From Arion vulgaris (Eukaryota > Mollusca > Gastropoda > Stylommatophora > Arionidae): DNA of 64,000 nt. The stretch is from positions 79,071,441 through 79,135,440 of the forward strand of contig CM036753.1 in assembly GCA_020796225.1 (NCBI GenBank), in the 5' to 3' direction. Shown piece by piece: positions 9,546 through 20,980 of the stretch; position 1 is the stretch's first letter, and the number at the start of each line of letters is the position of its first letter. Below the pieces are notes generated by a model, which was not told the DNA's origin, did not search any database, and worked only from the letters and a program-made list of their open reading frames with translations. The position numbers were made by a program, and so were the translations under genes.

Positions 9546-11480
9546 CACTAGAAATAATCATAGCTCTAAATATGATGACATACTTTTAATAGGGCAACTT
9601 GATATAGTACTGGATGGGCATGCCCTACATGCTGGAGGAGCCTACGGGTTCAGAACATACTCACATTTTCTTCGCAAAACACACAGCTCATAACAAAGAA
9701 TGAGTGCGTTAAGAATGTCATTTCGATACATTGTTGCTCCTTGTTTGTTCTTCATTGACATCCTTGTTCGTTGGATAAGTCAAAACGTGTTTCATCATTC
9801 AATGTAGAAGTTATTTGAATGTTATCGCGATTACTGTATTCAAGCATGTTCTGTAAGTCCGAAGTCACCACAAGAAAAACTGAAACATCTCACTGTCATG
9901 ATGGAAATGAATGATTTGATCGCACGATTTTCTCATTTCGTTCACATGCGGCAAATAAGGCAATCCAGATCGCACTATCTGAAACACCAAACCTGGCCCC
10001 GGCGGCTTCAATCAATGATGTTTCTAATGTGTGCATCTGTAGTTATCTAGGGTAGTTATCAGGGAGTCGTTACTTGCAGTACCTGCCCAAAATGACTATC
10101 ACCTCCATATGTTATCGCAACTTCAATGTAGTGTCAAACAATTCATCGTTATTTCTGATGTAAACAAGTAAATTAGTTTACGAGAAACCCCACCGCTTCC
10201 GCCATGCAAGATCGCCCCAACTTTAGTCTTCTCTCTATTCCTATCTGTTACACAACCGTGCATGGGATAATCTCTATCAGCAGAGCTACGTATGCATGTT
10301 TTTACTGTAACATCTCAACTTTTAGAGAAGCAATTCATGCATGTATAGATGGCTTGACATGAAGTATCTCTTGTGCACTCATTTTAAAGTCATTTTCCTA
10401 ACCTCAATCTGTAGCATATCCAGCATACGCATTTGAATTTTCAGAAGATGCGGTTCATAGTCAATCACCTAAAAGATCAATCATTGATACAATAAGAGCA
10501 ATAGTCTTTGTTCAAGATCAAAAGCTTATCAAGTTATTCCTTGAAGGGTACTAAAGTTCTTCCATGTTTTATTAATACATGATGCTATCAACACATAATT
10601 TCTAAATGACTTGCATCTATCATAAAACAGTCTTAGGTATTGAGATCAATGCCTTTCAATATTTCATCCAGACACAAGGGCGTCGACATTAAGTTTTCCA
10701 TTAGTGTATTAGTGGAGAAAGTGGGGAGGGGGTGGGGAAGCAGATGAATGGAAAACATTTTTTTGATTGGTATTTTAAAACGCAAAAATGGAGAATACCA
10801 GATTCCCAAAAACAAAAACTATGTATACAAAAACCAATTTTCAGGGTGGATGGGTCACTTTCCCTTTCCTGCCTCAACGTATGGACGTCCATGTCCACGC
10901 AAACTGACCATCGGTTAGGAGTGTTGACAATTATGTCATTTTAATAAGAACACCTTCTTGTATACATTGGCTGTATTGAATTTCGCAATTGATCTTTCAC
11001 ACCACACTATAAATCGATCACGTTTCCACTGAAGGAGCGTAGTTATGTAATCACTGTCTCAGTCGTAGGCATAAGTCAATATGTCATCCACAAACGACAT
11101 AGTAAAAACCAGTCAAAGAATTGAACACGCTTGATATCTGCAACGTATTCTTTGAATAGGACAAGCGATAGTGGAAAACCCTGATACAAACAGCAGATGA
11201 TGAAGGCCTTCTTAGCGTTGTTTGGTTATATCAGTGTGTGTTGTCCATATAAGAAATTAAAATTAAATCTAGACGGGGGAATCTAAGTAATACTGTCGCT
11301 GCTCAAGTCGACAGCGTGCCTGTTGGATGAGAACACTAAAATAGATGTTCAATCGATAAAGCGATTTAAGCAGTTTGGAGTTACCCGTTGTACAAGTAGA
11401 ACTGGATGCCTGAGGGGGAGAGTGAGAGGTGTGTTTAATCAGAGATCACGGAAACCACCAGTATGCATACTCTTAGTTAT
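9546..11480. other. Unannotated 1.9-kb stretch
   Basis: No repeat family or protein domain could be recognised on either strand. Short open frames (for example 10732-10944) look random. This is the longest stretch without an assignable repeat and might hold unique host sequence, but no splice-compatible coding pattern was visible to me. Confidence 0.35.
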
Positions 11481-11484
11481 CTGT

Positions 11485-11560
11485 TGGGGGAGACTGAGCA
11501 CCTATGGGTCTGCCCAGAGTGCAATTACGTCAGTTTAGTAACCAATAAATCAATAAGTGC
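11485..11560 (+). repeat. Short dispersed repeat, copy 1
   Basis: GAGCACCTATGGGTCT and the following TTACGTCAGTTTAGTAA-CCAATAA pattern recur at 42365-42445. The class is unknown. Confidence 0.5.
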
Positions 11561-11780
11561 CACTGCGACTTACAAGGCATATCGTAAGAGACGAATAATA
11601 TAGGTGCCTAGGGGAAACTGTCCTTGTTAAAAAAACATTTGCAAAAATGGGATATGCTGGCCTACTTCTATGCGTATAACTGGCATAACGTACAATCCCT
11701 CTTAGGCTCAGATCACATACACATCACAAAGAGTGGTTAACAAGTGGTTAATATGGAGCGTTCGAAGAAGAGGTCTGACA
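11560..11780 (+). mobile_element. SINE-H copy, diverged
   Basis: Shares with 51930-52198 (reversed) the order: core motif (GGCATATCGTAAGAGACGA here), TGGCCTACTTCTATGCG, ATAACTGGCATAACGTACAA, CAGATCACATACACATCACA, and the 3' tail ATATGGAGCGTTCGAAGAAG. It is a non-autonomous retroposon with a GAAGAAG-type tail. The promoter head is missing or too diverged to see. Confidence 0.65.
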
Positions 11781-11879
11781 ACTGATTAAATGGAAATCTT
11801 GTGTATATTAATTGCTGTCACTTAATTTCTTATGCTTTGTAAACAATTATGTGCTACTATTTGTACCACTCCAAAATTA

Positions 11880-11941
11880 CTGTCCGTTCAATGGTTAACA
11901 ATTGGTCGATGCGGAGCTTAAAGAAGAAGAAGAAGAAGAAG
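11880..11941 (+). mobile_element. SINE 3' tail fragment
   Basis: CAATTGGTCGATGCGGAGC followed by a (GAA)n run resembles the 3' end of the SINE-H group (TGGTTAATATGGAGCGTTCGA and GAAGAAG). Only the tail is present. Confidence 0.45.
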
Positions 11942-12214
11942 TATCCCACAGTAATGGCGCTGACAAAGACGGCAAAGAATTAACAACTTTCCGATAAACT
12001 TCGACGTAAAGGAATACAAATGTTGCTATATGTTTCTCCTTTTAATATCATATGTTAGGCATGGCTGCAATATATGTTAGATTGTCATGGAGCTCGTTAT
12101 CACAGAAACACATCTATGTTGTGTCAATCACGAATCAGTTGTGTAGATGGTGGTGTCTCTGTCTAACAAGTCATGTGTGCTGTCTAAACATTATGGCGAA
12201 CTTGAGCGCTTTTC

Positions 12215-12415
12215 TTCTTCTTCTTCAGCGATCTCTGGTCATGCGTTTAATTTACTGTGGACCACAAACTGGGCGGTCAGCTTCAGGTCTGTCAGGTTTT
12301 CCCAAAGCTTAGTTTTCAGGTCGCCTGGGTGTGGCCACATGTTGCTTCTCAGCTCACCCAGGAGAGGACAGTCTTGCAGGATATGTTTTTATATGCATCA
12401 TTTTTGTTTTGGTCT
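12215..12415 (-). pseudogene. LINE-J 3' end (C-terminal knuckle region)
   Basis: The minus strand encodes LQDCPLLGELRSNMWPHPG, a KTKLW-ENLTDLKLTA region, then FVVHSKLNA and a stop, which is the last part of Jockey/I-type LINE proteins (EH-LQ-CP, then WP, KLWG, DL-TA-FI). After the stop comes GAGATCGCTGAAGAAGAAG, the 3' tail. Other copies are at 22490-22800 and 28424-28558. The rest of the element is missing (5' truncation). Confidence 0.85.
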
Positions 12416-12419
12416 CTAG

Positions 12420-12885
12420 GGTGCCTATTCCTATTGTGAGTAAATTGTAGCTTGTTACAATCACTATATTCTTTGCGGGAAAATTTTTTATTATTTTCAA
12501 CTTTCTTCCTCGATGCTACATCTTAAAGTAAGCCAATTAAACAACAATAATGCCGGTTGACTACACAAAATATATTTAATTTCATTTGGTTTATGATAAT
12601 ACTAGCAATGGTATTGGCAATTATTCGTTGATTTGTCGCATTTGCTAGAGTAATGAGCAATTTGACTAATTCTTCGATTTTATTGCTTGCTTCCCCTTTG
12701 CGCACGATCCAATGAAAGAGTTGGTTCCAGCCCTGGGGAAGATGTTGTTGCTTTTGCATACGATTACTAATTAGATCACAAAAGTTGTCGTACAGTTCCT
12801 TCTGTGTCTTCCTCCTGAGGATATATTCTCAAAGTTAACAACTAAAAATGTGTCTTTTATAAGACTAGATGTCTTGTCTTGAAGT
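12420..12885. other. Unannotated stretch
   Basis: The minus frame 12523-12759 (78 codons) has no recognisable domain. No repeat family seen. Confidence 0.35.
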
Positions 12886-12889
12886 TAAC

Positions 12890-13270
12890 AAATTATATCT
12901 ATCTGTCTGTCTATCTATCTGTCTGTTTATCTCTCTGCTTGTATGTCTGTATGTCAGTCGATCTTTCAGTCTTTCTGTCTGTCCGACCGTCCACCTGCCG
13001 GTCTGGCTGCATATCTCTCTCTCTGTTAGTCTGTCTGTCAATCTATCTGTCTGTGTAACAATCTGTTAATGTGTCTGTCTGCCTGACTACTTTCTTGCTT
13101 GCTTGTCTGTCGACTTATCTGTCTGTATGCCTACACATATATGTCAATGTGTCTTTGTGTCTGTCTGATTTCTTCCTATTTTTGCCTGTCTATCTTACTC
13201 TGTTTTTGCCTTCCTATTTTAGTCTGTTAAAATGCCTGCTTATCTGTCTATCTACCTGTCTCGTTGTTTA
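12890..13270. repeat. Degenerate tetranucleotide repeat (CTGT/CTAT)n
   Basis: About 380 bp of imperfect CTGTCTGT/CTATCTAT units with scattered substitutions and short unique interruptions. The serine/leucine/cysteine-rich frames here are artefacts of the repeat. Confidence 0.9.
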
Positions 13271-13489
13271 GGTTACCAGTATTGTCACTGTCGTTCGCGA
13301 ATACAGACAGAGAACGTGACCATATGTTTTTCCTTTCAATACCTTAAGTTGAACAAGTAATCAAAATATTTTCGGTTGACCTGAAGGTACAGATTTAGCG
13401 TGTCAATCCTAAATATGCGGTATATAGGATTTTTCAGTATGTTGAGTCATATTACCAGCTGTATTACTCCGTATGATTACATTATCATC

Positions 13490-14150
13490 ATAAAATAGCT
13501 TGTTATGAGCAGAGCTCTGACACCCCAACTGTTTTTTTTTACCATCAGAATTGCTCTTTCTCATCGGCCAATTGTTCTCCTTCTGAAGAAATCATGGTCA
13601 AATCATCAGTTACATCGTGAATCCATCTTCTTCGTGGTCCTCCTCGTCTCCTCTTTGCCGGGACGCATCCTTCCATAGTAGTTTTCTTTCAACACTTGAT
13701 GTATGTCTATATGTCCACAATATTTCAAGTTTCTCATTCTTATTTGTAGCATCGCCCGCGTGCCCAGCGTGTTCGTAGCGCGTTGGACTACGGGTGACAA
13801 GTCCTCTGTATGTGCGGGTTCAATTCCGCGGACTGGCAGAAAAGCTACAGGTTCCCCAGATTTACGGTGTTCGTGGTACCGAACCGAAGGGTTACGATGT
13901 CCATGACACCGAGCCGAAGAGCTTTCAGCTCAAGTGCTTCTGGATCGAGGGAAAAAAATAATTTGTAGCATCAGTCAGTTGTTTTTTAATTTTGAGTTCT
14001 TTCTGGATAGATTTCTTTGTTCTCTTCTCAGTCCACAATATACGGAGTACTCTTCTGTAACACTTACATTCAAAAGTACATATCTGTTTTTCCATCTACC
14101 CATCTTAAATATCTGCCTTGTTAAATATTCATTCTTTACATGATTACATA
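13490..14150 (-). pseudogene. LINE-B fragment split by a SINE-C insertion
   Basis: The minus strand encodes the C-terminal box LQIRMRNLKYCGHIDIHQ and a GRRRRTTKK-like basic region with frame lesions; the 3' untranslated part runs left through CAGTTGGGGTGTCAGAGC to about 13490. The homology resumes at 13961 on the other side of a SINE-C (13754-13960). The duplicated 12 bp prove that SINE-C came later. Confidence 0.75.
13754..13960 (+). mobile_element. SINE-C copy with 12-bp target duplication
   Basis: A 207-bp tRNA-derived SINE flanked by ATTTGTAGCATC at 13742-13753 and 13961-13972. The head has an A box TAGCGCGTTGG and a B box GGTTCAATTCC with tRNA-like spacing. The body holds CCGAAGGGTTACGATGTCCA and CTTCTGGATCGAGG, and the tail is a short A run. 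It interrupts a LINE-B fragment. Related copies are at 15375-15576 and 40639-40837. Transcription would be by RNA polymerase III and mobility LINE-dependent (family knowledge). Confidence 0.93.
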
Positions 14151-15362
14151 ATAGATTGAATAATCATTTCGGTTTTAAAACCACTTTTATATGTGCCGAG
14201 ATTGGTTGACACTTATTAAAACCACTTTTATATATGCCGAGATTGGTTGACACTTGTGACACACAAAACAAAACAAATAATTCCAAATTGTATTCCTAAA
14301 TGTAATGCTCAAAGTGACATATTTACAAACTTCGTTATGAAATATCTAATCAAACACTCACACAAAAAATGCATTTCTTATCGCATGGTCTTATGTGAAT
14401 AATAAAGTCCCGACATATTGTCAGATCGACTTACGTCAACACGAATAAAAAATACTACTTATAATCACGGGTCTTTGTCAAATTATTTGTATTGTATTTT
14501 TTATCCTCATACAAAAAGGCGATCGGTTTAATTAATACAACAGACATATTTGAATCCAACAACTACGAATAAATAAAATGACAATGCATAGAGAAAACAA
14601 GTGAAAAAAAAAGATTGTCATGTTGGGCGTTTTCCTGAATCTAATAGTCTTGCCTCCAGTTTGCATGTGCAAAAGTTACTCAAGAAATAGGACAAGAGTG
14701 GAGAACCAATGTCATCATCCATCTGGGGATAGACAACAGACAAAAAGCAGTATTGTTCACAACCTTCATTAAATATGAGATGAAATAGTTGATAAGTCTG
14801 AAGATTATGTCGATGTACGAACTATGTAGCAATGGCAAATTCCCTGATGGAGTGAAGAGTGTGAAGATTTTGAAATTAGTATTTTTATTTTTAATTCAAA
14901 CAAAATCCTGCCTATTTTTTTCAGTTTTCAATAAGCAAAGGTTATTTTTCCTTGCACAATTTGAAGACATGACTTACATTTTATTGTCTGTCTTGAATAG
15001 AAGTAGCAACTTGATCTCACCTTGAGAAATAAGATAACTGGAACAACCGTCCGATTGCTTCATGCAGGAAGTGAACCGAGCATTTTGGCGCCAAGAGGCG
15101 ACCACCAGACCTCTTTTATTTTCCAATGAAACAGGAAACCATGTTTTAACAGTTATGCGAGTAGTTAATGTACTTACCTGGGAAGCAATTTTCATTTAAT
15201 TTATTTTATTGCTTTCATTTCTTTACTCATTTGGGGGAAGCGTGGAGGAGGGGGTGTGATTTTTTTCTCAAACGTTATTGTTTTGTCTAGTAATATTATT
15301 TGTCGATACGATTTGTATTTTATCAATTTTTATAATGCTTCTATATTTTCACAATTGATTTT
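14151..15362. other. Unannotated stretch with one short duplication
   Basis: Two tandem copies of about 42 bp (ACCACTTTTATATGTGCCGA and following bases) lie at 14174-14258. The rest shows no recognisable gene or repeat; the frames at 14789-15025 and 14974-15195 have no known domain. Confidence 0.4.
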
Positions 15363-15374
15363 AAGAGATTTGAT

Positions 15375-15576
15375 GCCTGGCGTGCCCAGCGTGTTCGTAG
15401 CGCGTTGGACTACGGGTGATTAGTCCTCTGTAATTGCGGGTTCAACTCCGCGGACTGGCAGAAAAGCACGGTTCCCCAGATTTACGGTGTTCGTGGCACG
15501 AGCGAAGGGTTACGATGTCCATGACACCGGCCGAAGAAAGCTGTTCCCAAGTGCTTCTGGATCGAAAAAGAAAACG
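15375..15576 (+). mobile_element. SINE-C copy with 12-bp target duplication
   Basis: A 202-bp copy flanked by AAGAGATTTGAT at 15363-15374 and 15577-15588. It carries the same A box (TAGCGCGTTGG) and a B box GGTTCAACTCC, the same GGTTACGATGTCCATGACAC body and an A-rich tail. A few single-base losses distinguish it from the 13754 copy. Exact flanking duplications suggest a fairly recent insertion. Confidence 0.93.
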
Positions 15577-15588
15577 AAGAGATTTGAT

Positions 15589-16585
15589 TATCTGCACAAA
15601 CATTTTCTATATAAGATACTCTGTCATTATGGAATATGGTTGGTGCAATTAGCAATACATTATATACAGACTTTCAATGTCAAGTAATTTGCAATAGCCA
15701 ATAGATGCGACAGGGTGATTCAAGATCGAAAGAGAAGTCAGACAGGGTGTATTCTTTTATCGCTCGGTACTCTCTCTCTCTCTGGCGGAAATCACACATA
15801 GGTCACAAAGAGGGGTCAACGAGTGGTTGTTCTGATCTAGAGCACTCGCGGAAGTGGATCTCTAAACTATGATCACATGTTCACTGTGATCACTAAGTGA
15901 TGTTTTTAGAGCTTCTACTGCGCTAGAAGTGGGAGAATACTGCGGTGATGATCAATAGACCATTCCTGAGTAGGAGTCTCTGCAACACTAAGCATAGCAG
16001 TACAGACCTGGAGTTATTAAAGATTACTGGGTCTGCAAGAAAGTCGGATACTCTCTCCAACTCACTATAGGAAAAAAGGGTGAAAACAGATACTTCCTAG
16101 GCGTTCAGCAACAACAACAACAACAACCATTTTTGTTTAACCTTGACATAGATTAACTTGTGATAGAGACCATAACGGATATCATCAGATACATTCGATG
16201 GACACGTACCTCAGTACTGGAAAATTTGGATTATATAGAAGATATCAGTATTTCAGTCAGACAATATGACGTTACTCCAACAATAGGGCTTTAAGTTAAT
16301 ATCACAGAAAAAAGAAGTAATAAGAAATAACGATAGGTGGGTGATAATCACACATATACCTTCTCAAACACTAATAAGTCTAAAAATAGAATAGGTCGTG
16401 ACCTAAGGTTCATACTGATTAATCAGGTCATTTCAAGGTTTTCTGTTTACTCATTAAATACAGTTCGTTTGTAATCCACTTGGTGACTAAAGAAAAATTA
16501 TTTCGTTAATCAGATGTTCCAAACCAGTTCATGGAAGATATGTGGTGTAGCTTTGTCTGACATGAAGATAGTAAAAACTTTCCGG
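15589..16585. other. Mostly unannotated; possible retroposon tails
   Basis: A CT run near 15770-15783 is followed by ATCACACATAGGTCACAAAG, similar to the SINE-H 3' region. A (CAA)n run at about 16111-16128 may be the tail of an unrecognised retroposon starting near 15870. Nothing coding is recognised. Confidence 0.35.
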
Positions 16586-16589
16586 ATAG

Positions 16590-16800
16590 TGTAACGTCTC
16601 TGTGGCGTGAAGGTTAGATGCTCGCTTCTTGTTCCAAGGATAGTGTAACGTCTCTGTGGCGTGAAGGTTAGATGCTCGCTTTTTGTTCCGGATGTGTACG
16701 CTCTGGGGCGTGAAGGTTAGATGCTCGCTTTTGTTCCAAGGATAGTGTAACGTCTCTGTGGCGTGAAGGTTAGATGCTCGCTTTTGTTCCAAGGAAAACG
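16590..16800 (+). repeat. 54-bp array made of SINE-A head
   Basis: Four tandem copies, plus a decayed fifth, of a unit of about 54 bp containing TCTCTGTGGCGTGAAGG and TTAGATGCTCGCTTTTGTTCC. The unit is the tRNA-derived head of SINE-A including its A box. The rest of a SINE-A follows at 16850-17215, so the head of this one insertion has been multiplied in place. Confidence 0.85.
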
Positions 16801-16839
16801 TTGTGTTAGATGCTCTTTTTCCTTAACGGGGAGGTTAAC

Positions 16840-17215
16840 CAAATCTAGATATTTTTCTAAAGATCAGTGAATTTGGTGTGAGATCGAGTTCCTATTTCTA
16901 TCAGAGACAGACGATAAAACGTATTTTCTATGTTGAAGTTGAGCACGCAAAAGAACCCCTAGCAGTTCCAAATCGATAAGAGCATGCAGGAAAGCCGATG
17001 TCCAGGCAAAATTCATTAGAAAGATTACAAATAAAATTTCTTCAATATATTTTTACCATCTTTAAAATTACATAGGGGACCTTGCCAATGCTACGTAGTT
17101 CTTGCACTGCCGCTGAGATCTTCTTGTGTAAGAAAAGTACCGGAGCACACGTGGTTACTTACCGAAGTGCAATGATGATGGTCCTATCAATCAATCAATC
17201 AATCAATCAGTCATG
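16840..17215 (+). mobile_element. SINE-A body and tail after a head array
   Basis: Continues the SINE-A order: GAGATCGAGTTCCTATTTC, CAGACGATAAAACG, GAGCACGCAAAAGAAC, CTGAGATCTTCTTGTGTAAG, then CAATGATGATGGTCCTATCA and an (ATCA)n tail. The body is well conserved. The B-box region is lost between the array and the body. Confidence 0.8.
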
Positions 17216-17760
17216 GATGATCTAACCTTGTCCTACAATAGAAATTGAAGAAAAAATATGTGCAGTGCTGCCTTAAAATAATCATCAACAAATTTGATTC
17301 TAAAACGTAATTAAAAAATAATCTCAAAATAACCCATTTTCTAGTACATATCGTTCTGCGATGATATTTCTTATTTTATATAACGCCCATATTTTTGGGT
17401 AAACTTTCATCTCGTGGACTTGTAATGTAGTTTATATTCGCTGATGTATTTTCTTATGTCTAATAATGTTTACGTCTGCTATACACTTTTCCCAAACAAC
17501 GTTTCTGTTAAAACGACTTTGGCAGTTGTATGATCAGACAGACGATATAAGTGACATCAGAGTTGCAGGTTACCGACCACAATAACACAATCACAGATCT
17601 GTTTACACAAGTTTTGTTGATGGCGCCAACCCGTTCAGAAAGCAATGGCAAACTACTGAATGTAATAATGCCTAAATAATTCACAAACAGCGTTAAAACG
17701 ATGGGGTTGATTCGCAAAGTCCTGTAAGGGATATGCAATTAACGTTTTATTAGAACTAGT
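17216..17760. other. Unannotated stretch
   Basis: A segment near 17630-17665 (CGTTCAGAAAGCAATGGCAA) resembles part of the SINE-J body, suggesting an old fragment. Nothing else recognised. Confidence 0.35.
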
Positions 17761-18023
17761 ATGAGTACGTTAAAAAGTAGCAACGCTGCGACCTACAAGG
17801 CATGTCGTAAGAGGCGACTACGGTGTGGTTTGGCGTAGGGCTGGCTACCCTATCCAATAGAAAATTTTAGCCATAAAATCCAACCAACCAAGAACAAGTC
17901 ACATAAAAATAAAATAAAACTGTGCCAACCAAGAGGAAAGGAAGCTCTTCTAGAAGAGGTATGAAGTGATGCAGAGAAAGCCGCAAGGAGTCTGTACCGC
18001 AGATTATCTTCCTTTCACCTAGG

Positions 18024-18780
18024 AAAAGCTCCAGAATTGGCACCTGGAATGTTAGAAGTATGTATGAAATGGGAAAGACATCACAGGTTGTAAATGAGAT
18101 GAAATCTCACGGGATTGGCATCTTGGGATTATGTGAAACTAAGTGGAATGGTGCAGGCAAACAACGTCTAAACACAGGAGAAACAATGCTGTTCTCAGGC
18201 CATATGGAAGAAAATGCCCCCATAGTGAAGGAGTGGTTTTAATGCTATCTAAAGAAGCGGAGAATGCATTAATAAAATGGGAAGCAGTGAGTCCTTGGAT
18301 AATCACAGCAACATTCAGAACCACCAAAAGAAAGTATTCTTGAATGTGACCCAGTGTTGTGCACCTACCAATGATAAAGAGGAAAAGTAAAAGAGGAATT
18401 TTACATAAAACTTCAAAATACTATAGGTAATCAGAGAAATGGGAACATCAAAATTCTGATGGGTGACCTCAATGCCAAAATAGGTTCGGACAACATAGGC
18501 TACGAGGAGATCATGGGAAACACGGACTAGGGATAATGAACGAAAATGGAGAACTATTCACTAATTTCTGTGCAGCGAATCAATACGTCATAGGTGGAAG
18601 TGTCTTTCCACATAAAAGAATACATAAAGCAACCTGGGTATCACCAGCCCACAGAACAGAAAATCAAATTGACCACATATGCATAAACACGAAATTCAGG
18701 TCATCTCTACAAGATATAATGGTTCTAAGGGGGGGGCAGATGTAGATTCGGAACACCATTTGCTGATAAGTAAAATTAAA
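18024..18780 (+). pseudogene. LINE APE-type endonuclease, broken
   Basis: The endonuclease would nick target DNA for target-primed reverse transcription. Visible motifs in order: GTWNVRSM near 18036, LCETKWNG with the catalytic Glu near 18135, a SEGVVLMLS strand, MGDLNAKIG near 18460, IGGSVFPHKRIHKATW near 18590, and NQIDHICI near 18665. The final box reads SEHH at about 18741-18752, where active family members have SDHH, an Asp-to-Glu change. Frameshifts occur near 18228, 18328 and 18517 and in the G run at about 18728-18735, and a stop lies near 18388. It cannot make a working enzyme as read. Confidence 0.85.
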
Positions 18781-20213
18781 CTGAAGCTTAAGCGATACAT
18801 AACATCCCATGAACATAGACACCAATATAATGTAGGATACCTCAGAAGTCAAGAAACAAAGGAACAGTTCACGGTCACAGTCTCTAATAAGTATGAGGTT
18901 TTGCGGCAATTAGAAGATGAGGTGAGTGCGGAAGAATGCTGGCAGCAAGCCAAAAATATTTGGAATGAAACATGCACAGAGGTATTAGGAAAGAAGGAGC
19001 GGAATCATAAGGCATGGATAACTCCAGAAACTCTCAAGGAAATAGAAGAAAGGAAAAAGAGGAAATCAGATTTAAATAATAGCAAAACTAGAACTGCCAA
19101 AGCCATAGCCCAGGAAAAGTACACAGAAGCTAGCAAGAAAGTGAAGAAACAAATAAAGTTAGATAAAAGACAATACGTAGAAGATCTAGAAAGAGAAGCA
19201 GAGGTAGCTGCAGGAAAAGGAAACCTTAGGGATCTTTACATCACTAGAAAGCTAGTAGTAAAATACAGTCCATCAAATGGGTTGATCAAAAATAGTAGTG
19301 GGAAAACTATCACTAATGTTAGAGACCAAATGGAAAGATGGATGGAATACTTCAAGAAACTCCTGAACAGACCAGCACCTACAAACCCCCCAGGTATCCA
19401 ACCGGCAGAAATTGACTTGGACATCAACTGTGAGAAATCATCCAAGGAGGAGATTAGTGAAGCCATTAAACTTTTAAAAGATAGGAAAGCGGCAGGTCCA
19501 GATGGTATTCCAGCGGAGGTGGTTAAAGCCAACATAAACACATCTACAGAAATATTGTATAAATTATTTAGCAGAATCTGGGAGACCAAAGAAATACCAG
19601 CAAACTGGAGAGAAGGATACATGGTGAAGCTACCAAAGAAAGGGGATCTTCAGAAGTGGGAAAACTATAGGGGAATAATGCTGTTGTCAGTACCTGGGAA
19701 AATACTAAGCAGAGTCATCCTGGAGAGACTGAGAGATGCCATCGATATAAAGCTAAGAGATGAACAGGCAGGCTTCCGACCAGATAGATCAAGTGCTGAC
19801 CAGATAGCCACATTACGCATAATAATTGAGCAAAGTATTGAATGGAAATCCCCACTTTATATCGGATTTGTGGATTATGAGAAGGCTTTTGACAGTATTG
19901 ATAGGGAAACCCTTTGGAAATTAATGAGACATTATGGAATCCCACAGAAAATTATTAACCTAATAAAAGCAACATATACAGATATGAAATGTAGAGTTCT
20001 TGATGAAGGTAAACTAACAGACACTTTTGGAATAGAAACAGGAGTGTGTCAGGGATGTCTTCTATCACCTTTGTTGTTCTTACTGACAATAGACGGGATT
20101 ATGAAGACCACAGTAACTAACACCAGAAATGGAATTCAATGGACTCTGACAGAGCAACTAGATGATCTGGACTTTGCTGATGATATAGCCCTTCTGTCAC
20201 ATAATCCTTCTGT
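18736..20213 (+). CDS. LINE reverse transcriptase domain, open frame
   Basis: Part of an open frame of 517 codons (18679-20232); the first codons before the G run are out of phase with the real protein. It has a lysine-rich linker, GPDGIPAEVVKA, NYRGIMLLSVPGKILS, QAGFRPDRSSADQI, motif A GFVDYEKAFDSID, motif B ETGVCQGCLLSPLLF and motif C LDFADDIALLS. All three catalytic aspartates are present. A frameshift near 20210 (after LLSHNPS) moves the rest of the protein into another frame. The palm is the best preserved part of any element in the window. Normally it copies LINE RNA at a nicked target. Confidence 0.9.
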
Positions 20214-20216
20214 CAG

Positions 20217-20971
20217 ATGCAGGATAAGCTAAACACATTGAATCAAAGGTCCCAGCAACTAGGGCTGAACATTCATAAGGGAAAGACAAAGATATTGAGA
20301 ATTAACCAAGCAAACGACAACTCGATCTCCCGGGGTGAATTCCCACTTCAAGAGGTAGAATCATACACATATTTGGGCAGCAACGTAGACAAAGAGGGTG
20401 GAACAGATAGAGATGTTAAAATAAGAATACAGAAGGCAAGAGGAACTTTCATTGCACTGGGAAACATTTGGAAGTCTAAAGAAATCAAGTCTAGAACAAA
20501 AATTCGGATATTTAACTCTAATGTTAAAGCAGTTCTACTGTATGGGTCAGAAACATGGAGAACAACTAAAACAATATAGCATAAATTGCAAACATTCATC
20601 AACTGGTGTCTGTGCAAAATAGAGGGAATAAGATGGTATGATAGGGTCACAGATGAGGAACTTATGGAGAGAACAAGACAGATTACAGTGAACAAACAGG
20701 TTAAAAAAAGACGCTTTCGCTGGATAGGACACACTTTGCGAAAACCGGAGGGGAATATAATAGGAAGGATCCTTGCCTGGAACACGCAGGGACAGCGAAT
20801 GAAGGGGAGGCCGAGAAATACATGGAGACGAGATTTGGAGGTGGAGATCAACAATATAAAGAAGAGCTGGAGGGAGCTGCATGAGATAGCTAGAGATAGG
20901 AAGACTTGGTTGAGGGCCTATGCCCCAATCCGGGTAAAAAGGCAAAGAGAGAGAGAGAGAAAGAGAGAGAG
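20217..20971 (+). pseudogene. LINE reverse transcriptase thumb and C-terminus, frameshifted
   Basis: Continues the reverse transcriptase in another frame: QLGLNIHKGKTKILRIN, YTYLGSNVDKEGGTDRDV, VLLYGSETWRTT, then one in-frame TAG at 20577-20579, then RFRWIGHTLRKPEGNIIGR, GRPRNTWRRDLEVEI and WRELHEIARDRKTWLR. This WIGH-GRP-W block is the usual C-terminal end of the family. The frame then runs into the (GA)n tail as Arg/Glu repeats. Only the shift near 20210 and one stop disrupt it. Confidence 0.88.
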
Positions 20972-20980
20972 ATGAGTACG

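Larger units (their letters stand above)
17770..20971 (+). mobile_element. Near-complete RTE-like LINE, 3.2 kb, with 9-bp target duplication
   Basis: A non-LTR retrotransposon flanked by ATGAGTACG at 17761-17769 and 20972-20980. The order is a short 5' untranslated part (with the core GCATGTCGTAAGAGGCGACT at 17800), APE-type endonuclease (about 18024-18780), reverse transcriptase (to 20232), a C-terminal GH/GRP/W block (to about 20940) and a (GA)n tail. The 3.2-kb length, single-protein order and short simple-repeat tail fit RTE-type elements; the clade is inferred. Lesions crowd the endonuclease. The exact duplications mean full-length insertion without 5' truncation. Confidence 0.88.

Noticed and set aside
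13754..13840. True tRNA gene with A and B boxes
   Set aside because: The acceptor stem does not close, a SINE body and A tail follow, and target duplications surround it, so it is a SINE head.
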